Program-made: the position numbers and the translations under genes
Assembly (NCBI GenBank): GCA_913020445.1
Contig: CAJWAR010000026.1
Coordinates: 1-58,784 of the forward strand
Direction: 5' to 3'
Source: an uncultured Rhodospirillaceae bacterium
GTDB lineage: Bacteria > Pseudomonadota > Alphaproteobacteria > Rhodospirillales > UBA2165
DNA: 58,784 nt
Notes under the pieces: model-generated
Databases searched by the model: none
Told to the model about the DNA's origin: nothing
What the model saw: only the letters and a program-made list of their open reading frames with translations
Shown: in pieces, positions 42,198-52,165 of the stretch
Layout of the letters: every line of letters begins with the position of its first letter
Position numbering within the stretch: position 1 is the stretch's first letter

Positions 42198-43423
42198 TTA
42201 GCGTATTTCTTAACTGAGTTTGCCATAGCAACGACATTTTCGACGCGGGCTTCATCGGGAATGCCGATGGCGCCGTCGAGGATGAAACCCCCGCCTTTGC
42301 CGACCGTCTTAATTAACTTCCGGCAATACTCGTCGACGTCTTCCGGCGTGCCGGTGTTCAACAGCGAGGGTGGCACATTGCCCCGCAGGCACACAACATC
42401 GCCGAGAATTTCCTTAGCCTTGAACAGGTCCCCTTGCTCAAACCAGTAAATCGCCTTGCCCGGCGGGATATCGCCGATGAATTCCATCCTCGATGTGCAA
42501 TCGCCTTCCCACAACAGACAAGGGATACAATCATTTTCAATCAGTTCATGAACGATGGAGCGGAGCTCCGGCCAATAGAACGTCATAAACTGATCGTGCG
42601 ACATAAAGCCATCCAGCCCCCAATGCAGCGGCATAAAGACAATCGGGCAGTCACCGGATTTGGCTTCATTGACGACATTGTCGAGCAACAGCCGTCGCGC
42701 TTTGGCGAGCGTTTCATGCATCTTGTCGGCGCGGCGGAACATGTCGAGCATGCCGCCTTTGGAGCCGCGCAGAAAATCGAGAATATGATCGAATGGTGCT
42801 TTGCAAAATCCGCCGACCGAAACCGGATACCCTGCCGCCGCCATCTCACCGACAAATTCACCACCAGCACCCAGAATCTCCGCCATTTTCTCGCCGGTCT
42901 CCATCAGCTGCTTCATGCTTTCCTGTAGCTTGGGGTCGGCAAATGCACTCAGCGAGGCAAAAAACCGCCACTCGGAAAGTGACGGCAGGGTCGGCATATT
43001 GGCGAAGCCTTCAAACGCTGTGGCAATTCTCGGCAGATAAGATTTCAAATAAAATCCGGTCGGGTCGAACAGATAATCGTCATATTCATCTGGCGCGACA
43101 TATTCCTCATCCAAATATTGGAAAGTTACATTGTCGCCGACGCCTTTGCCGGGCCACAGCATTGCCTTGTAGCCCACTGATTCCATAACCGGGCCGAACG
43201 AAAACAACAGCGGTGAAAAACTATCGGGATCAAGGAGATGAATGGCGTCGCGGGTGGCATCGACCATTTTGTTGATGTCATACCAGGCTTCCTTATAGGT
43301 AATGCCGGCGAGCCGGGCCGGCCAGAATGTCGGAAAGAAGGTATAGGGCACGCGATCGGTTTCCCGGAGCGCAATATGATCCGCCATCCGGTTTACTCGC
43401 TCGGTGTATAAATCCGTGCTCAT
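42194..43423 (-). CDS. Uroporphyrinogen decarboxylase-fold (MtaA/CmuA-like) protein
   Basis: A 409-residue UroD-family protein that resembles the corrinoid methyltransferase branch, with GNVPPSLLNTGTPEDVDEYCRKLI and GGGFILDGAIGIPDEARVENV near its C-terminus. The Zn-ligand cysteine of MtaA-type enzymes near the C-terminus (in GC) is Ala here (DGAIG), so a standard Zn-thiolate methyl transfer is doubtful. The start at 43423 follows GGGGGAGATT. It is adjacent to cysK and to a MetE-like gene, suggesting a one-carbon or methyl-sulfur role; substrate unknown. Confidence 0.72.
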   Translation of the reverse strand: MSTDLYTERVNRMADHIALRETDRVPYTFFPTFWPARLAGITYKEAWYDINKMVDATRDAIHLLDPDSFSPLLFSFGPVMESVGYKAMLWPGKGVGDNVTFQYLDEEYVAPDEYDDYLFDPTGFYLKSYLPRIATAFEGFANMPTLPSLSEWRFFASLSAFADPKLQESMKQLMETGEKMAEILGAGGEFVGEMAAAGYPVSVGGFCKAPFDHILDFLRGSKGGMLDMFRRADKMHETLAKARRLLLDNVVNEAKSGDCPIVFMPLHWGLDGFMSHDQFMTFYWPELRSIVHELIENDCIPCLLWEGDCTSRMEFIGDIPPGKAIYWFEQGDLFKAKEILGDVVCLRGNVPPSLLNTGTPEDVDEYCRKLIKTVGKGGGFILDGAIGIPDEARVENVVAMANSVKKYAN

Positions 43424-43810
43424 AATCTCCCCCTGCGCTCCCAAGCTGGGCAATAAATCTATATCCCTCGCCTGATCGGCACCTTGATATCGGTCAAAGT
43501 GGAAAACTGGATTCCGGACCTGCCTGCGCGTAGCTTCGGCGGAGGCAGGTCAAGTCCGGAATGACGGGGATTTTGGAAGAATTAAGGGGACATGTACTTG
43601 TTATGTGTCCCCTTAATTCGCGGGGCTGCGTAAACGTGATGGGGTTAAACCACAAAGGGTACAGAGAACACAGAGATAGGTCCCTTTTAGAGGATTCTGA
43701 TACCTTTTATCTTCTTCGATTATAAAATGTACATCGCGCAAAAATTATGGCTAAAATATATTAATAGTAAGAATTCTAAGTTTATAAACAGCCGTTTAGG
43801 GGACTTTACC
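43424..43810. repeat. Gene-free stretch: REP element, GGGGACATGTA hairpin and AGAGAACAC repeat
   Basis: ATTCCGGA (43511-43518) and TCCGGAAT (43555-43562) form a REP arm pair with the same CTGG..TGACG flanks as the other REP copies, with an extra inner CCTGCC/GGCAGG hairpin. Then AATTAAGGGGACATGTA (from 43580) pairs over 17 bp with the opposite arm ending at 43618, with two wobble pairs. The CAGAGAACACAGAG run follows (to about 43676). The last ~130 bp (AT-rich) is the likely promoter of the MetE-like gene. Confidence 0.7.
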
Positions 43811-44995
43811 ATGTATAATGCGACAAAAGATCTGATGCTGCCGACATCTCTCATTGGATCTCTGCCTCGGCCCAGTTGGTTCACCAAAAGATTGGGCGGC
43901 CAAACTTTCCTCGAAGCGATGGTTGATACGATCTACCGGGAACAATATACGGATGCCGTCTCTGTTTATCTCCGGGAACAGGAAACAGCGGGTCTGGATA
44001 TTTGCACCGATGGTGACGCCCATTACGATCCTGACGTGGGTGGGCAAAGCTGGACCTCCTATCCCCTTTTTCACATGGAGGGATTTGATCGCAAAAACCC
44101 CCAACCAGCAATTATGAAAACCGGTGGCGTCGGATTTCCAATGGGTCATATCCTGCATGATTATCTGGAAGCTCGCGTTATGCCCCAGATCATCGGTCCC
44201 ATCGGCCGGGGGGATTTGCAATATACCTCAATGTGGAAAACGGCTCAGCGGTTAACCGATAAACCGGTTAAATTCGGCACGGTTACACCGGAACTTCTCG
44301 CTGCCGCGGTCGATGACCGTTACTACAAAGACCCGGTAGAAAGAATCCATGCCCTCAGTGATGCGATAAATGAGGAGTTAAACGAACTTGCTGATGCCGG
44401 CTGTCCGATTGTGCAGCTGGAAGAACCGCAAATTCATATGATTCCGGCGCGCGGCAAAGTATTCGGCAAACTGGACATGAAGGAAATGGTGGATGTCTTC
44501 AATAACACCGTCAAAGACCTGCGCGATAAAACCGAAGTTTGGTGCCACACCTGTTGGGGCAATCCGTCGCAACAACGCATGTTTAAGGAAGTTCAGAGTT
44601 ACGGGCCGTCGCTGGAATATCTCGCCCAAGTCGATGCGGATGTCATCACTTTCGAATCCTGCAGTTCGGGCCACATTGATATCGAGGCCATCGGTCAACA
44701 CGTCACCGACAAAAAAGTTGCGATCGGTGTCATTGATCACCATTCGCTCCAAGTTGAAAAGCCGGAAGATATCGCCGAAACAATTCGCGAAGCTTTAAAG
44801 CATATTCCGGCGGAACGCCTCGTTCTCTGCTCCGATTGTGGTATGGGCCGTGAAGGTATGAGCCGGCGTCATGCGCGCTACAAGATGATATCGCTGGTAC
44901 TGGGTACGAATATTGTGCGCAAAGAACTTGGGCTGCCGGAGGCGGAATGTCTAGCCGCCGACGGCCAGTATTCGCTCATTGTCCAAGAAGATTAG
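43811..44995 (+). CDS. MetE-like (cobalamin-independent methionine synthase C-terminal domain) protein
   Basis: A 394-residue protein of the MetE catalytic-domain family (COG0620), without the N-terminal half of full-length MetE. The zinc ligands are intact: His246 and Cys248 (WCHTCWG), Glu282 (ITFESC), Cys343 (CSDCGMGRE). The start ATG at 43811 follows AGGGGAC; the upstream frame is non-homologous. Single-domain MetE-like proteins methylate thiols or cleave related methyl compounds; here homocysteine may not be the acceptor. Position between cysK/UroD-like and lysine-type genes does not settle it. Confidence 0.85.
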   Translation: MYNATKDLMLPTSLIGSLPRPSWFTKRLGGQTFLEAMVDTIYREQYTDAVSVYLREQETAGLDICTDGDAHYDPDVGGQSWTSYPLFHMEGFDRKNPQPAIMKTGGVGFPMGHILHDYLEARVMPQIIGPIGRGDLQYTSMWKTAQRLTDKPVKFGTVTPELLAAAVDDRYYKDPVERIHALSDAINEELNELADAGCPIVQLEEPQIHMIPARGKVFGKLDMKEMVDVFNNTVKDLRDKTEVWCHTCWGNPSQQRMFKEVQSYGPSLEYLAQVDADVITFESCSSGHIDIEAIGQHVTDKKVAIGVIDHHSLQVEKPEDIAETIREALKHIPAERLVLCSDCGMGREGMSRRHARYKMISLVLGTNIVRKELGLPEAECLAADGQYSLIVQED

Positions 44996-45006
44996 CGGAA
45001 CAACAC

Positions 45007-46527
<1,521 letters not shown>

Positions 46528-46539
46528 TGTTCAATGACC

Positions 46540-47619
46540 TCAGGCATACACCTTACCAAATCGATTAGAAATAAAATCATCAAAGCTGATCTCTTCCTGC
46601 ATAACAAAACCCGTTTCAGAAACTTTTCCCTCCCGGTGCAAATCAACGACAGCGCAAATGGCCGTCGCGGTGGTCAATTGAATGGCGCTCCATTTGCCAC
46701 CGTCTTCCATGCCGTAGATTTTTTTGGCATAGGATTCCTGATGCAAATCACCGTCCTTGATGCCGCGAACCGTGACAAAAACGATGACGACATCTTGCTC
46801 GGTTAACGGCACGCCACCTTTGATAACATCTTTAAAGACTTCCCGCCGGGCGCAGAGATTGAGATCATTAGCCAGCATTTTGATCATATCCCGGTGGCCC
46901 GGATAGCGAACGGTTTTATAATTTAAATTCTGCACCTGGCCATCCAAGGTTTCACAGAGGCTGCCAATACCGCCCGAAGTCGAGAAAGCTTCATAGCGCA
47001 CACCGTCGAGGGAAATTTCCTCCAATGCTTCGAGCGGCAGCACTTCCCGCCGCTCGCCTTCATGGATAACCTCGCAGGGATTGCAGTATTCATTGATCAA
47101 ACCGTCGATGCTCCAAGTGAGATTGTATTTAAGGGCGTTGTCGGGATATTGCGGCAACGCGCCAACCCGCATTTTGACATCCAAAGGCTCTTCATAATGT
47201 TTGACCAGATGATTGGCGACAATTGCAATGAAGCCGGGTGCGAGGCCGCATTGCGGGATAAAGACAGAGCCTGCGCCTTTAGCCAGTTCCCGAATTTTCC
47301 GCGCCGTACGGACATCTTCGGTCGGATCAAAATAGTTGACGCCAACTTCGGCGGCGGCCTCGGCCACCGGCAAATCCAGATAATAGGGCAGCGTAGAGAC
47401 AACGCTGTTTTGACCTTCGAGAGCACCTCGCAGCGCACTTTGATCGGTAACGTCGAGCACCAACGGGTTTAGATCATCATGGTGACCAGATGAAAAAGCT
47501 TGTTCTTCGGCGTCGGCAATCTGCACGTCGAAATCGCCCGTTTCATGCAACATCTCGCCTACTGCGACACCGATTTTACCAGCCCCTAAGACTAGAACTT
47601 TTTCTTGAGACTTATTCAT
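46540..47619 (-). CDS. Saccharopine dehydrogenase-family protein
   Basis: A 359-residue protein with an N-terminal Rossmann fold (KVLVLGAGKIGVAVGEML) and the C-terminal saccharopine dehydrogenase domain (IPQCGLAPGFIAIVANHL, TSGGIGSLCETL, GHRDMIKML). It could cleave saccharopine to glutamate and aminoadipate semialdehyde, which the downstream ALDH7 would oxidise. The lysine-ketoglutarate reductase partner is not in the window. The ATG at 47619 follows AGAGGAC by 7 nt. Confidence 0.85.
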   Translation of the reverse strand: MNKSQEKVLVLGAGKIGVAVGEMLHETGDFDVQIADAEEQAFSSGHHDDLNPLVLDVTDQSALRGALEGQNSVVSTLPYYLDLPVAEAAAEVGVNYFDPTEDVRTARKIRELAKGAGSVFIPQCGLAPGFIAIVANHLVKHYEEPLDVKMRVGALPQYPDNALKYNLTWSIDGLINEYCNPCEVIHEGERREVLPLEALEEISLDGVRYEAFSTSGGIGSLCETLDGQVQNLNYKTVRYPGHRDMIKMLANDLNLCARREVFKDVIKGGVPLTEQDVVIVFVTVRGIKDGDLHQESYAKKIYGMEDGGKWSAIQLTTATAICAVVDLHREGKVSETGFVMQEEISFDDFISNRFGKVYA

Positions 47620-47837
47620 GCACGGTCCTCTCATAACAGGATGAAAAAATGACCCCTACATTTGATATGGATCATATCACATCTAGTTAAAGTCGCGATA
47701 AGCGAATTGTGAAGACGATGTCTTTCATTTTGCGTCTTGCGACCTGATCTTATTTAAGAATTCTTAGGTCTGGTCAGCCCGTCCTTTTTTCTTTTATGCT
47801 AGCCACATGAACAATTTAAACAGTGAGGTTTGAATAC

Positions 47838-48950
47838 ATGTCATCACTACCCTTTGAAAATTGTGACTTTGAGGTGCGCCAGGACCTTATCGACGCGCAC
47901 CAGGAAGCGTGGAGTCGCATCGCGTCGCCCGGCACCTGGTTGACCGGTGAGCGCCGTATCGCGGTCGCTGCCGAAATCCGTCAAGCCCGCGCCTGTGATT
48001 TCTGTCAGGAAATTAAAGACGCCCTTTCACCAAATGCGGTAAGCGGCACCCATACGGCCACAGGTGCTTTAAGTGATGCCGAAGTTGAGCTTATTCACCG
48101 GGTCGTCGCCGATCCGGGTCGCTTAAGCCAACCCTGGTCCCAGGAAGTTTTAGCCGGCGGTCTCAGCGAAGGCGAGTATGTTGAGATCGTTGGCATTATT
48201 GCCTCAACCATGATCATGGATACCTGCACGATGGCGTTGGGCGTGGCTGATACCGATTTGCCGGAAGCCGTCGCAGGCGAGCCAACCCGCTATCTGCCAC
48301 CAGGCGCCAAAGTCGAAGCCGCCTGGCTGCCAGTTGTCGAGCCCGAAGATGTCGTCGAGACCGATGAGCCGCTCTATCCCAGTCCCAAAGTGGGTTATAT
48401 CTATCGCGGCTTGTCGATGGTGCCGGAATCGATGCGGAATTATTGGGCAATGGCCAACGCACATTATATGCCCGGCGAATATATCTATCAGTTCGATAAA
48501 ACCATCCGCGCGCTTGAACGGCCGCAAATGGAGCTCATAGCAGCCCGGGTCTCGGCGCTGCATCAATGCGCGTATTGAACAACGGCACACACCTACATGC
48601 TCCGTGAGAGCACGCAAATTGCCGATAACCAAGTTGATCTGAAAGACGTTACCCAGGGTCTGAGTGACGGCACGCAAATACCCAATGCGGATGTATTGGT
48701 GAATTTTGCTGAATCCATCGTCAGCCGCGATATCGCCCGGATTGCCGCGGCGCGCCTAGCTGTCGCCGATACGTTGGGGAATGATGCGATGGTTGATGCG
48801 GCGGCGGTCGCTTCGGCTTTCCATGGCTTTGTCCGGATCGCCGATGCCATCGGCATTCCCTATACCACGGCCGCCCAAGGCCAGGATGTGCCGGAAATCC
48901 GTGAAGCTGCGGGTATCAACGACTTTTACCGCATCCAGGAAGCCGGCTAG
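47838..48950 (+). CDS. AhpD-like selenoprotein with in-frame UGA (Sec247)
   Basis: A 370-residue AhpD/CMD-fold protein in one frame broken only by TGA at 48576-48578. The peptide before it ends ALHQCAY, and the one after continues TTAHTYMLRE, giving Cys244-Ala-Tyr-UGA247-Thr-Thr-Ala-His251, exactly the CxxCxxxH active-site motif of AhpD with the second Cys replaced by UGA. The N-terminal half carries another CxxC (Cys53, Cys56 in RACDFCQEI). The downstream frame 48579-48950 has no good ribosome-binding site of its own. A hairpin typical of SECIS lies at 48598-48612. I therefore read it as selenocysteine. Start 47838 follows GTGAGG; upstream alternatives are unlikely. It would be a peroxidase/peroxide-reducing protein. 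Alternatively, a nonsense-mutated gene. Confidence 0.82.
48598..48612 (+). promoter_or_regulatory. Candidate bacterial SECIS hairpin
   Basis: TGCTC (48598-48602) pairs with GAGCA (48608-48612) around the 5-nt loop CGTGA, which contains G at 48604 and 48606, 26 and 28 nt after the UGA. Bacterial SECIS elements have a short stem and a G-containing apical loop in about that distance range, inside the coding sequence. Confidence 0.65.
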
Positions 48951-48964
48951 GAAATATATTCCAA

Positions 48965-49024
48965 GGTACCCGGTACCGGAGTCGCAATTAGATGCCAGTT
49001 GTTGCGAGTCCGGTACCGGGTACC
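48965..49024. repeat. Long inverted repeat with 23-bp arms
   Basis: Arms 48965-48987 (starting GGTACCCGGTACCGGA) and 49002-49024 pair in all but one position around a 14-nt loop. No T-tract follows, so it is not a normal terminator; it may terminate imperfectly, protect the selenoprotein mRNA 3' end, or be a mobile palindrome. It lies between the selenoprotein and amidohydrolase genes. Confidence 0.7.
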
Positions 49025-49061
49025 GGATTCGTAGACGTTCGCAATTGGGAGAAATTTTACC

Positions 49062-50060
49062 GTGACCATTGATATGCATACACATTATGTGCCGCAAGAG
49101 CTCGCCGAGGAGTTGCGCAAGCGCGACATCCCGCCGTTTATTTTTTCTAAAGATGACGGCTCCGACTGGTTTCAGATGCCCCATGGCCCGCTCGCTTTTC
49201 CGGCAAGTTTTACCGATATGGCGGCGCGGCGGGACTTTATGGCTGGGCTGGGTATTGGCCGGCAGGTCCTCTCCTTTCCCGGCTTGTTCGGTCTCGACAG
49301 CATTGCGGCGGCAGAAAGCTATCCGCTTATTCAGCTGTTTAATGATGACGTTGCGAGATTATCAAAGCAGCATCCTGACACGTTTTCCGGCTTGGCAGCG
49401 CTGCCGATGGCGGATATCGACTTGGCGGTGCAGGAATACCGGCGCGCCCGGGACGAGCTTGGCCTGATCGGTGCCATCCTGCCCAATAATAGCTTTATCA
49501 GTGAAGACCACGCCCACCGCCTCGCCCCTATTTTCGTGGCAGCGCAGGAGATTGGCGGGCACATTTTTATTCACCCCGGCCGCCGGCCGGATGAAGTACC
49601 GGAAACTTACCAGCCTTTAAGTCCAGCATTTGACGACAATGTCGCGGAACGCTTGGCGCTAAGGGTGCAGGATCAAGTGAGCCACTGCATGGTGACGCTG
49701 CTGTTCAGCGATTTTCTAGATGCCTATCCCGATATCTCGCTGCACGTGGCGAATTTGGGCGGCACGCTGCCCTATGTGATTGAGCGGATGGATAACGTCA
49801 CCCTCACCCGCACACCGGAGGCAACTCTGCCAAGCTCGAAGGCAAACCGCGTTCATGTTGACTGCTCATCTTTAGGCCCACGCTCGCTGGAATTGGCGGC
49901 AGCTATTTTCGGCACAGATCGCATCGTGTTCGGCACCGACTGTCCGATCTTTTCGACCGAGCAGTCCCTGAACGCCGTCGCGAGCGCCACTATCAGCGAT
50001 GCGGACCGAGAGTTAATTTTTTCGGGAAACGCAGAAAAACTTTTGGCAGCTTACGCCTAG
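49062..50060 (+). CDS. ACMSD-like amidohydrolase with His-to-Asn change
   Basis: A 332-residue amidohydrolase-2 protein. It keeps HxH (TIDMHTHYVP), the metal His (FIHPGRRP) and Asp (FGTDCPIF), but the motif normally reading xHxGGtlP has Asn (LHVANLGGTLPY), where ACMSD has its catalytic His228; the paralogue at 25179 keeps the His. It starts with GTG at 49062 (GGGAG upstream); ATG at 49074 is an alternative. The reaction may differ from decarboxylation. Confidence 0.85.
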   Translation: MTIDMHTHYVPQELAEELRKRDIPPFIFSKDDGSDWFQMPHGPLAFPASFTDMAARRDFMAGLGIGRQVLSFPGLFGLDSIAAAESYPLIQLFNDDVARLSKQHPDTFSGLAALPMADIDLAVQEYRRARDELGLIGAILPNNSFISEDHAHRLAPIFVAAQEIGGHIFIHPGRRPDEVPETYQPLSPAFDDNVAERLALRVQDQVSHCMVTLLFSDFLDAYPDISLHVANLGGTLPYVIERMDNVTLTRTPEATLPSSKANRVHVDCSSLGPRSLELAAAIFGTDRIVFGTDCPIFSTEQSLNAVASATISDADRELIFSGNAEKLLAAYA

Positions 50061-50200
50061 GCCAGTCTGGGCAAGATAGCACCGGTGCGCTCAATATTAA
50101 ACTGCCAGACGCGGAGATTCTTAACGATCATAATCCAAAAGAAAAGACCGACGATAATCTGGCCGATTGTTTGTGGCAGGGTGTGATCTTCAAAAAACAT
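50057..50200 (-). CDS. Small one-helix membrane protein, possibly DoxX-like fragment
   Basis: A 47-residue frame on the minus strand, 7 bp after the EamA transporter stop, with a hydrophobic segment (TIGQIIVGLFFWIMIVKNL) followed by FNIERTGAILPRLA, which weakly resembles the start of DoxX-family proteins (normally ~130 residues). It could be a truncated DoxX gene, or a real small membrane protein co-transcribed with the transporter. No convincing ribosome-binding site. Overlaps the end of the convergent amidohydrolase gene by 4 bp. Confidence 0.35.
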   Translation of the reverse strand: MFFEDHTLPQTIGQIIVGLFFWIMIVKNLRVWQFNIERTGAILPRLA

Positions 50201-50207
50201 CTAAAGA

Positions 50208-51131
50208 CTAGTGGTTTCTTACAACCATAAGAATTCCGGCAATAACACAAATAGCGCCGATGATATGGTAGGCAAATATTTCCTCGCCCAAAAACCACAT
50301 TGCCAGGATTGAGCTATAGACCGGCATCAAACAAACGAACACCGCTGCCCGGTGGGGACCAACGACACGATTGCCGTTATTCCACAAAGCCAGTGAACCA
50401 ATCGAAACAATGATTGCCAAAATCAGTGCGATGACGAAGGTATGAAAAGTAAACGGCACTGGCCGGACTAAAATTGTCTCGCCGATATAAAACGGCAGCA
50501 GAGAGAACATGCCGAAAAACAAAATGACAAAAAGCGTCGGAAACGTGCTTAGTCCTGGCGGAAGTTTGCGCAGGCCAATGGCATACATCGAATAGGATAA
50601 GATGGCTAAGACAACAATCAAGTCGCCAATATTAATTTCGAGATTAAGCAAGGTGGTGATATCCGCCTTGGCAATCATGAAAATCAAACCGGCAATTGCC
50701 GAGGCAATGCCAAGATATTGTACCCCTTTTAGCCGGTCCTTCATGATTATCCAGGTCAGCAGCGCGGTCATCGCCGGTTGCGTTGTGTTGACCAAGGAAG
50801 CATTTATCGCTGTGGTAAAATTAAGTGACGTAAACAAAAGCGCGCCGCCACCAACCATGAATGTGCCTTGCGTGAAATAGGTCCACCAATGTTGGCGAAT
50901 AACGTCCAAATTTTTCATCACGTCTTTGATGACAAAAGGCAGTAAGACGACAATCGCAATCACCCAACGCCAAAACGTCAGTCCAATCAGTGGAATTTCA
51001 TCATGCACGTCCCGCGCAATAATGACGCTGATGGCCCACAACAGCACGGTCACTGCAATCATGATATAGGCAGTACTCATGCTAATGTTGGGATGGGTGT
51101 GTGAAACTTCGGAATTATTATTGTCTGACAT
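50208..51131 (-). CDS. EamA/DMT-family transporter
   Basis: A 307-residue inner-membrane protein with about ten helices in two EamA repeats; ATNASLVNTTQPAMTALLTWIIM-like text (INASLVNTTQPAMTALLTW) marks the first repeat end, and ALWNNGNRVVGPHRAAVF the second. Exports metabolites or amino acids in known relatives. It abuts the upstream gene exactly (TAAATG), implying coupling with the 93-residue protein. Confidence 0.9.
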   Translation of the reverse strand: MSDNNNSEVSHTHPNISMSTAYIMIAVTVLLWAISVIIARDVHDEIPLIGLTFWRWVIAIVVLLPFVIKDVMKNLDVIRQHWWTYFTQGTFMVGGGALLFTSLNFTTAINASLVNTTQPAMTALLTWIIMKDRLKGVQYLGIASAIAGLIFMIAKADITTLLNLEINIGDLIVVLAILSYSMYAIGLRKLPPGLSTFPTLFVILFFGMFSLLPFYIGETILVRPVPFTFHTFVIALILAIIVSIGSLALWNNGNRVVGPHRAAVFVCLMPVYSSILAMWFLGEEIFAYHIIGAICVIAGILMVVRNH

Positions 51132-51413
51132 TTAACTTACCAAATTATCCAAATCGCCAATAGCGGATGCCAGCAAATTTCGCACCGGATGACCATCGTC
51201 CAAAGAACGCTCGGCAGTGGCGTGGGCAGACCTTAGTTTCAGCAATACGGTTTCGACACTTTTGGCTTCGGTATTGAGTAATCGATCGCCAATCGTTTTC
51301 ATTTCGTCCGGATCAAGCTCCATATCGGGCGACATGCGCATCGCGCTCGACCACATTTTACACAGCTCGATTAGGACCGATTCATCCGGGGCGGCAGAAT
51401 TACCTTCGTTCAT
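51132..51413 (-). CDS. Small hypothetical protein coupled to the EamA gene
   Basis: A 93-residue acidic, helical-looking protein (LCKMWSSAMRMSPDMELDPDEM, then ETVLLKLRSAHATAERSLDD). No family recognised. Its stop directly precedes the EamA start, and it lies 26 bp after the alpha/beta hydrolase on the same strand, so it looks like a genuine operon member. Soluble, no signal peptide. Confidence 0.6.
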   Translation of the reverse strand: MNEGNSAAPDESVLIELCKMWSSAMRMSPDMELDPDEMKTIGDRLLNTEAKSVETVLLKLRSAHATAERSLDDGHPVRNLLASAIGDLDNLVS

Positions 51414-51439
51414 GCCGACAACTTATAGAATGGGAGACA

Positions 51440-52162
51440 TCAAGTCACGCCACCTAAATGGGATAATTCCAGAACTATGTCAGCTACCTCAAGCGGGTGG
51501 GACATCATCATTTGATGGCCGCTGTCTATTTCCCGGTAGAGCCAGCTGTCATCCTCCCGGCAGGCGGCGGCAAATTTTTCGAACGGGCTTGGCGTAAAGC
51601 CGGAGGCCCAGACAAAGGCCCGATTTTTGGGCCGTGGATTTTGCAGTTGAACGGGCTGTTTGAGGGCCGCCAGAGGATGATCTACTTTGAGCCGGTCAAA
51701 TTGAGCAATATCTTCAGGATCGGTAAGCTTCCAGAACTCCGCCGGTGGTGTCGGGATGCGCCAGCCATCACCTTTTTCTTTGGCAATCTCGTTATAATAG
51801 TCGATGCGGTCCGGCGGCTGGAGATCCATCACTGATTGGCCATTTTCGGGTAAAAAAGCGTCTAAATAAATGAGCGTCGCGATGCTGGAAAATTGGCGAT
51901 CGGCAGCGCCGGTAACCACCATACCGCCATAGCTGTGACCGACCAGAACGACATCAGTTAATTCTTCACATTCGATGACGCTTGAGACATCCGAGATGTG
52001 GGTTTCTAGATCAGTTTCGGGCGTTAACAAATGCGCCCGCTCACCAAGCCCGGTCAACGTCGGTGCGTAAACCTCATGCCCGGCACCACGTAATTGATCA
52101 GCTACGTCGCGCCACTGCCAGCCGCCTGCTCCCATACCGTGAACGAGAACAAAATTTGCCAT
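51440..52162 (-). CDS. Alpha/beta hydrolase (esterase-like)
   Basis: A 240-residue alpha/beta hydrolase with the oxyanion-hole HGMGAGGWQWRDV, the nucleophile elbow GHSYGG (Ser), an Asp in the usual late strand and His in DSGHQMMMSHP. The APTLTGLGERAHL block matches plant-type salicylate esterase/hydroxynitrile-lyase-like proteins. It follows CoA-transferase A by 3 bp and is likely in the same operon, cleaving an ester or C-C bond of an unknown compound. Confidence 0.88.
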   Translation of the reverse strand: MANFVLVHGMGAGGWQWRDVADQLRGAGHEVYAPTLTGLGERAHLLTPETDLETHISDVSSVIECEELTDVVLVGHSYGGMVVTGAADRQFSSIATLIYLDAFLPENGQSVMDLQPPDRIDYYNEIAKEKGDGWRIPTPPAEFWKLTDPEDIAQFDRLKVDHPLAALKQPVQLQNPRPKNRAFVWASGFTPSPFEKFAAACREDDSWLYREIDSGHQMMMSHPLEVADIVLELSHLGGVT

Positions 52163-52165
52163 AGC

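Noticed and set aside
48597..48950. Separate 117-residue gene starting at 48597
   Set aside because: It continues the AhpD-like frame exactly across the UGA codon and has no own ribosome-binding site; it is better explained as the C-terminal part of the selenoprotein.
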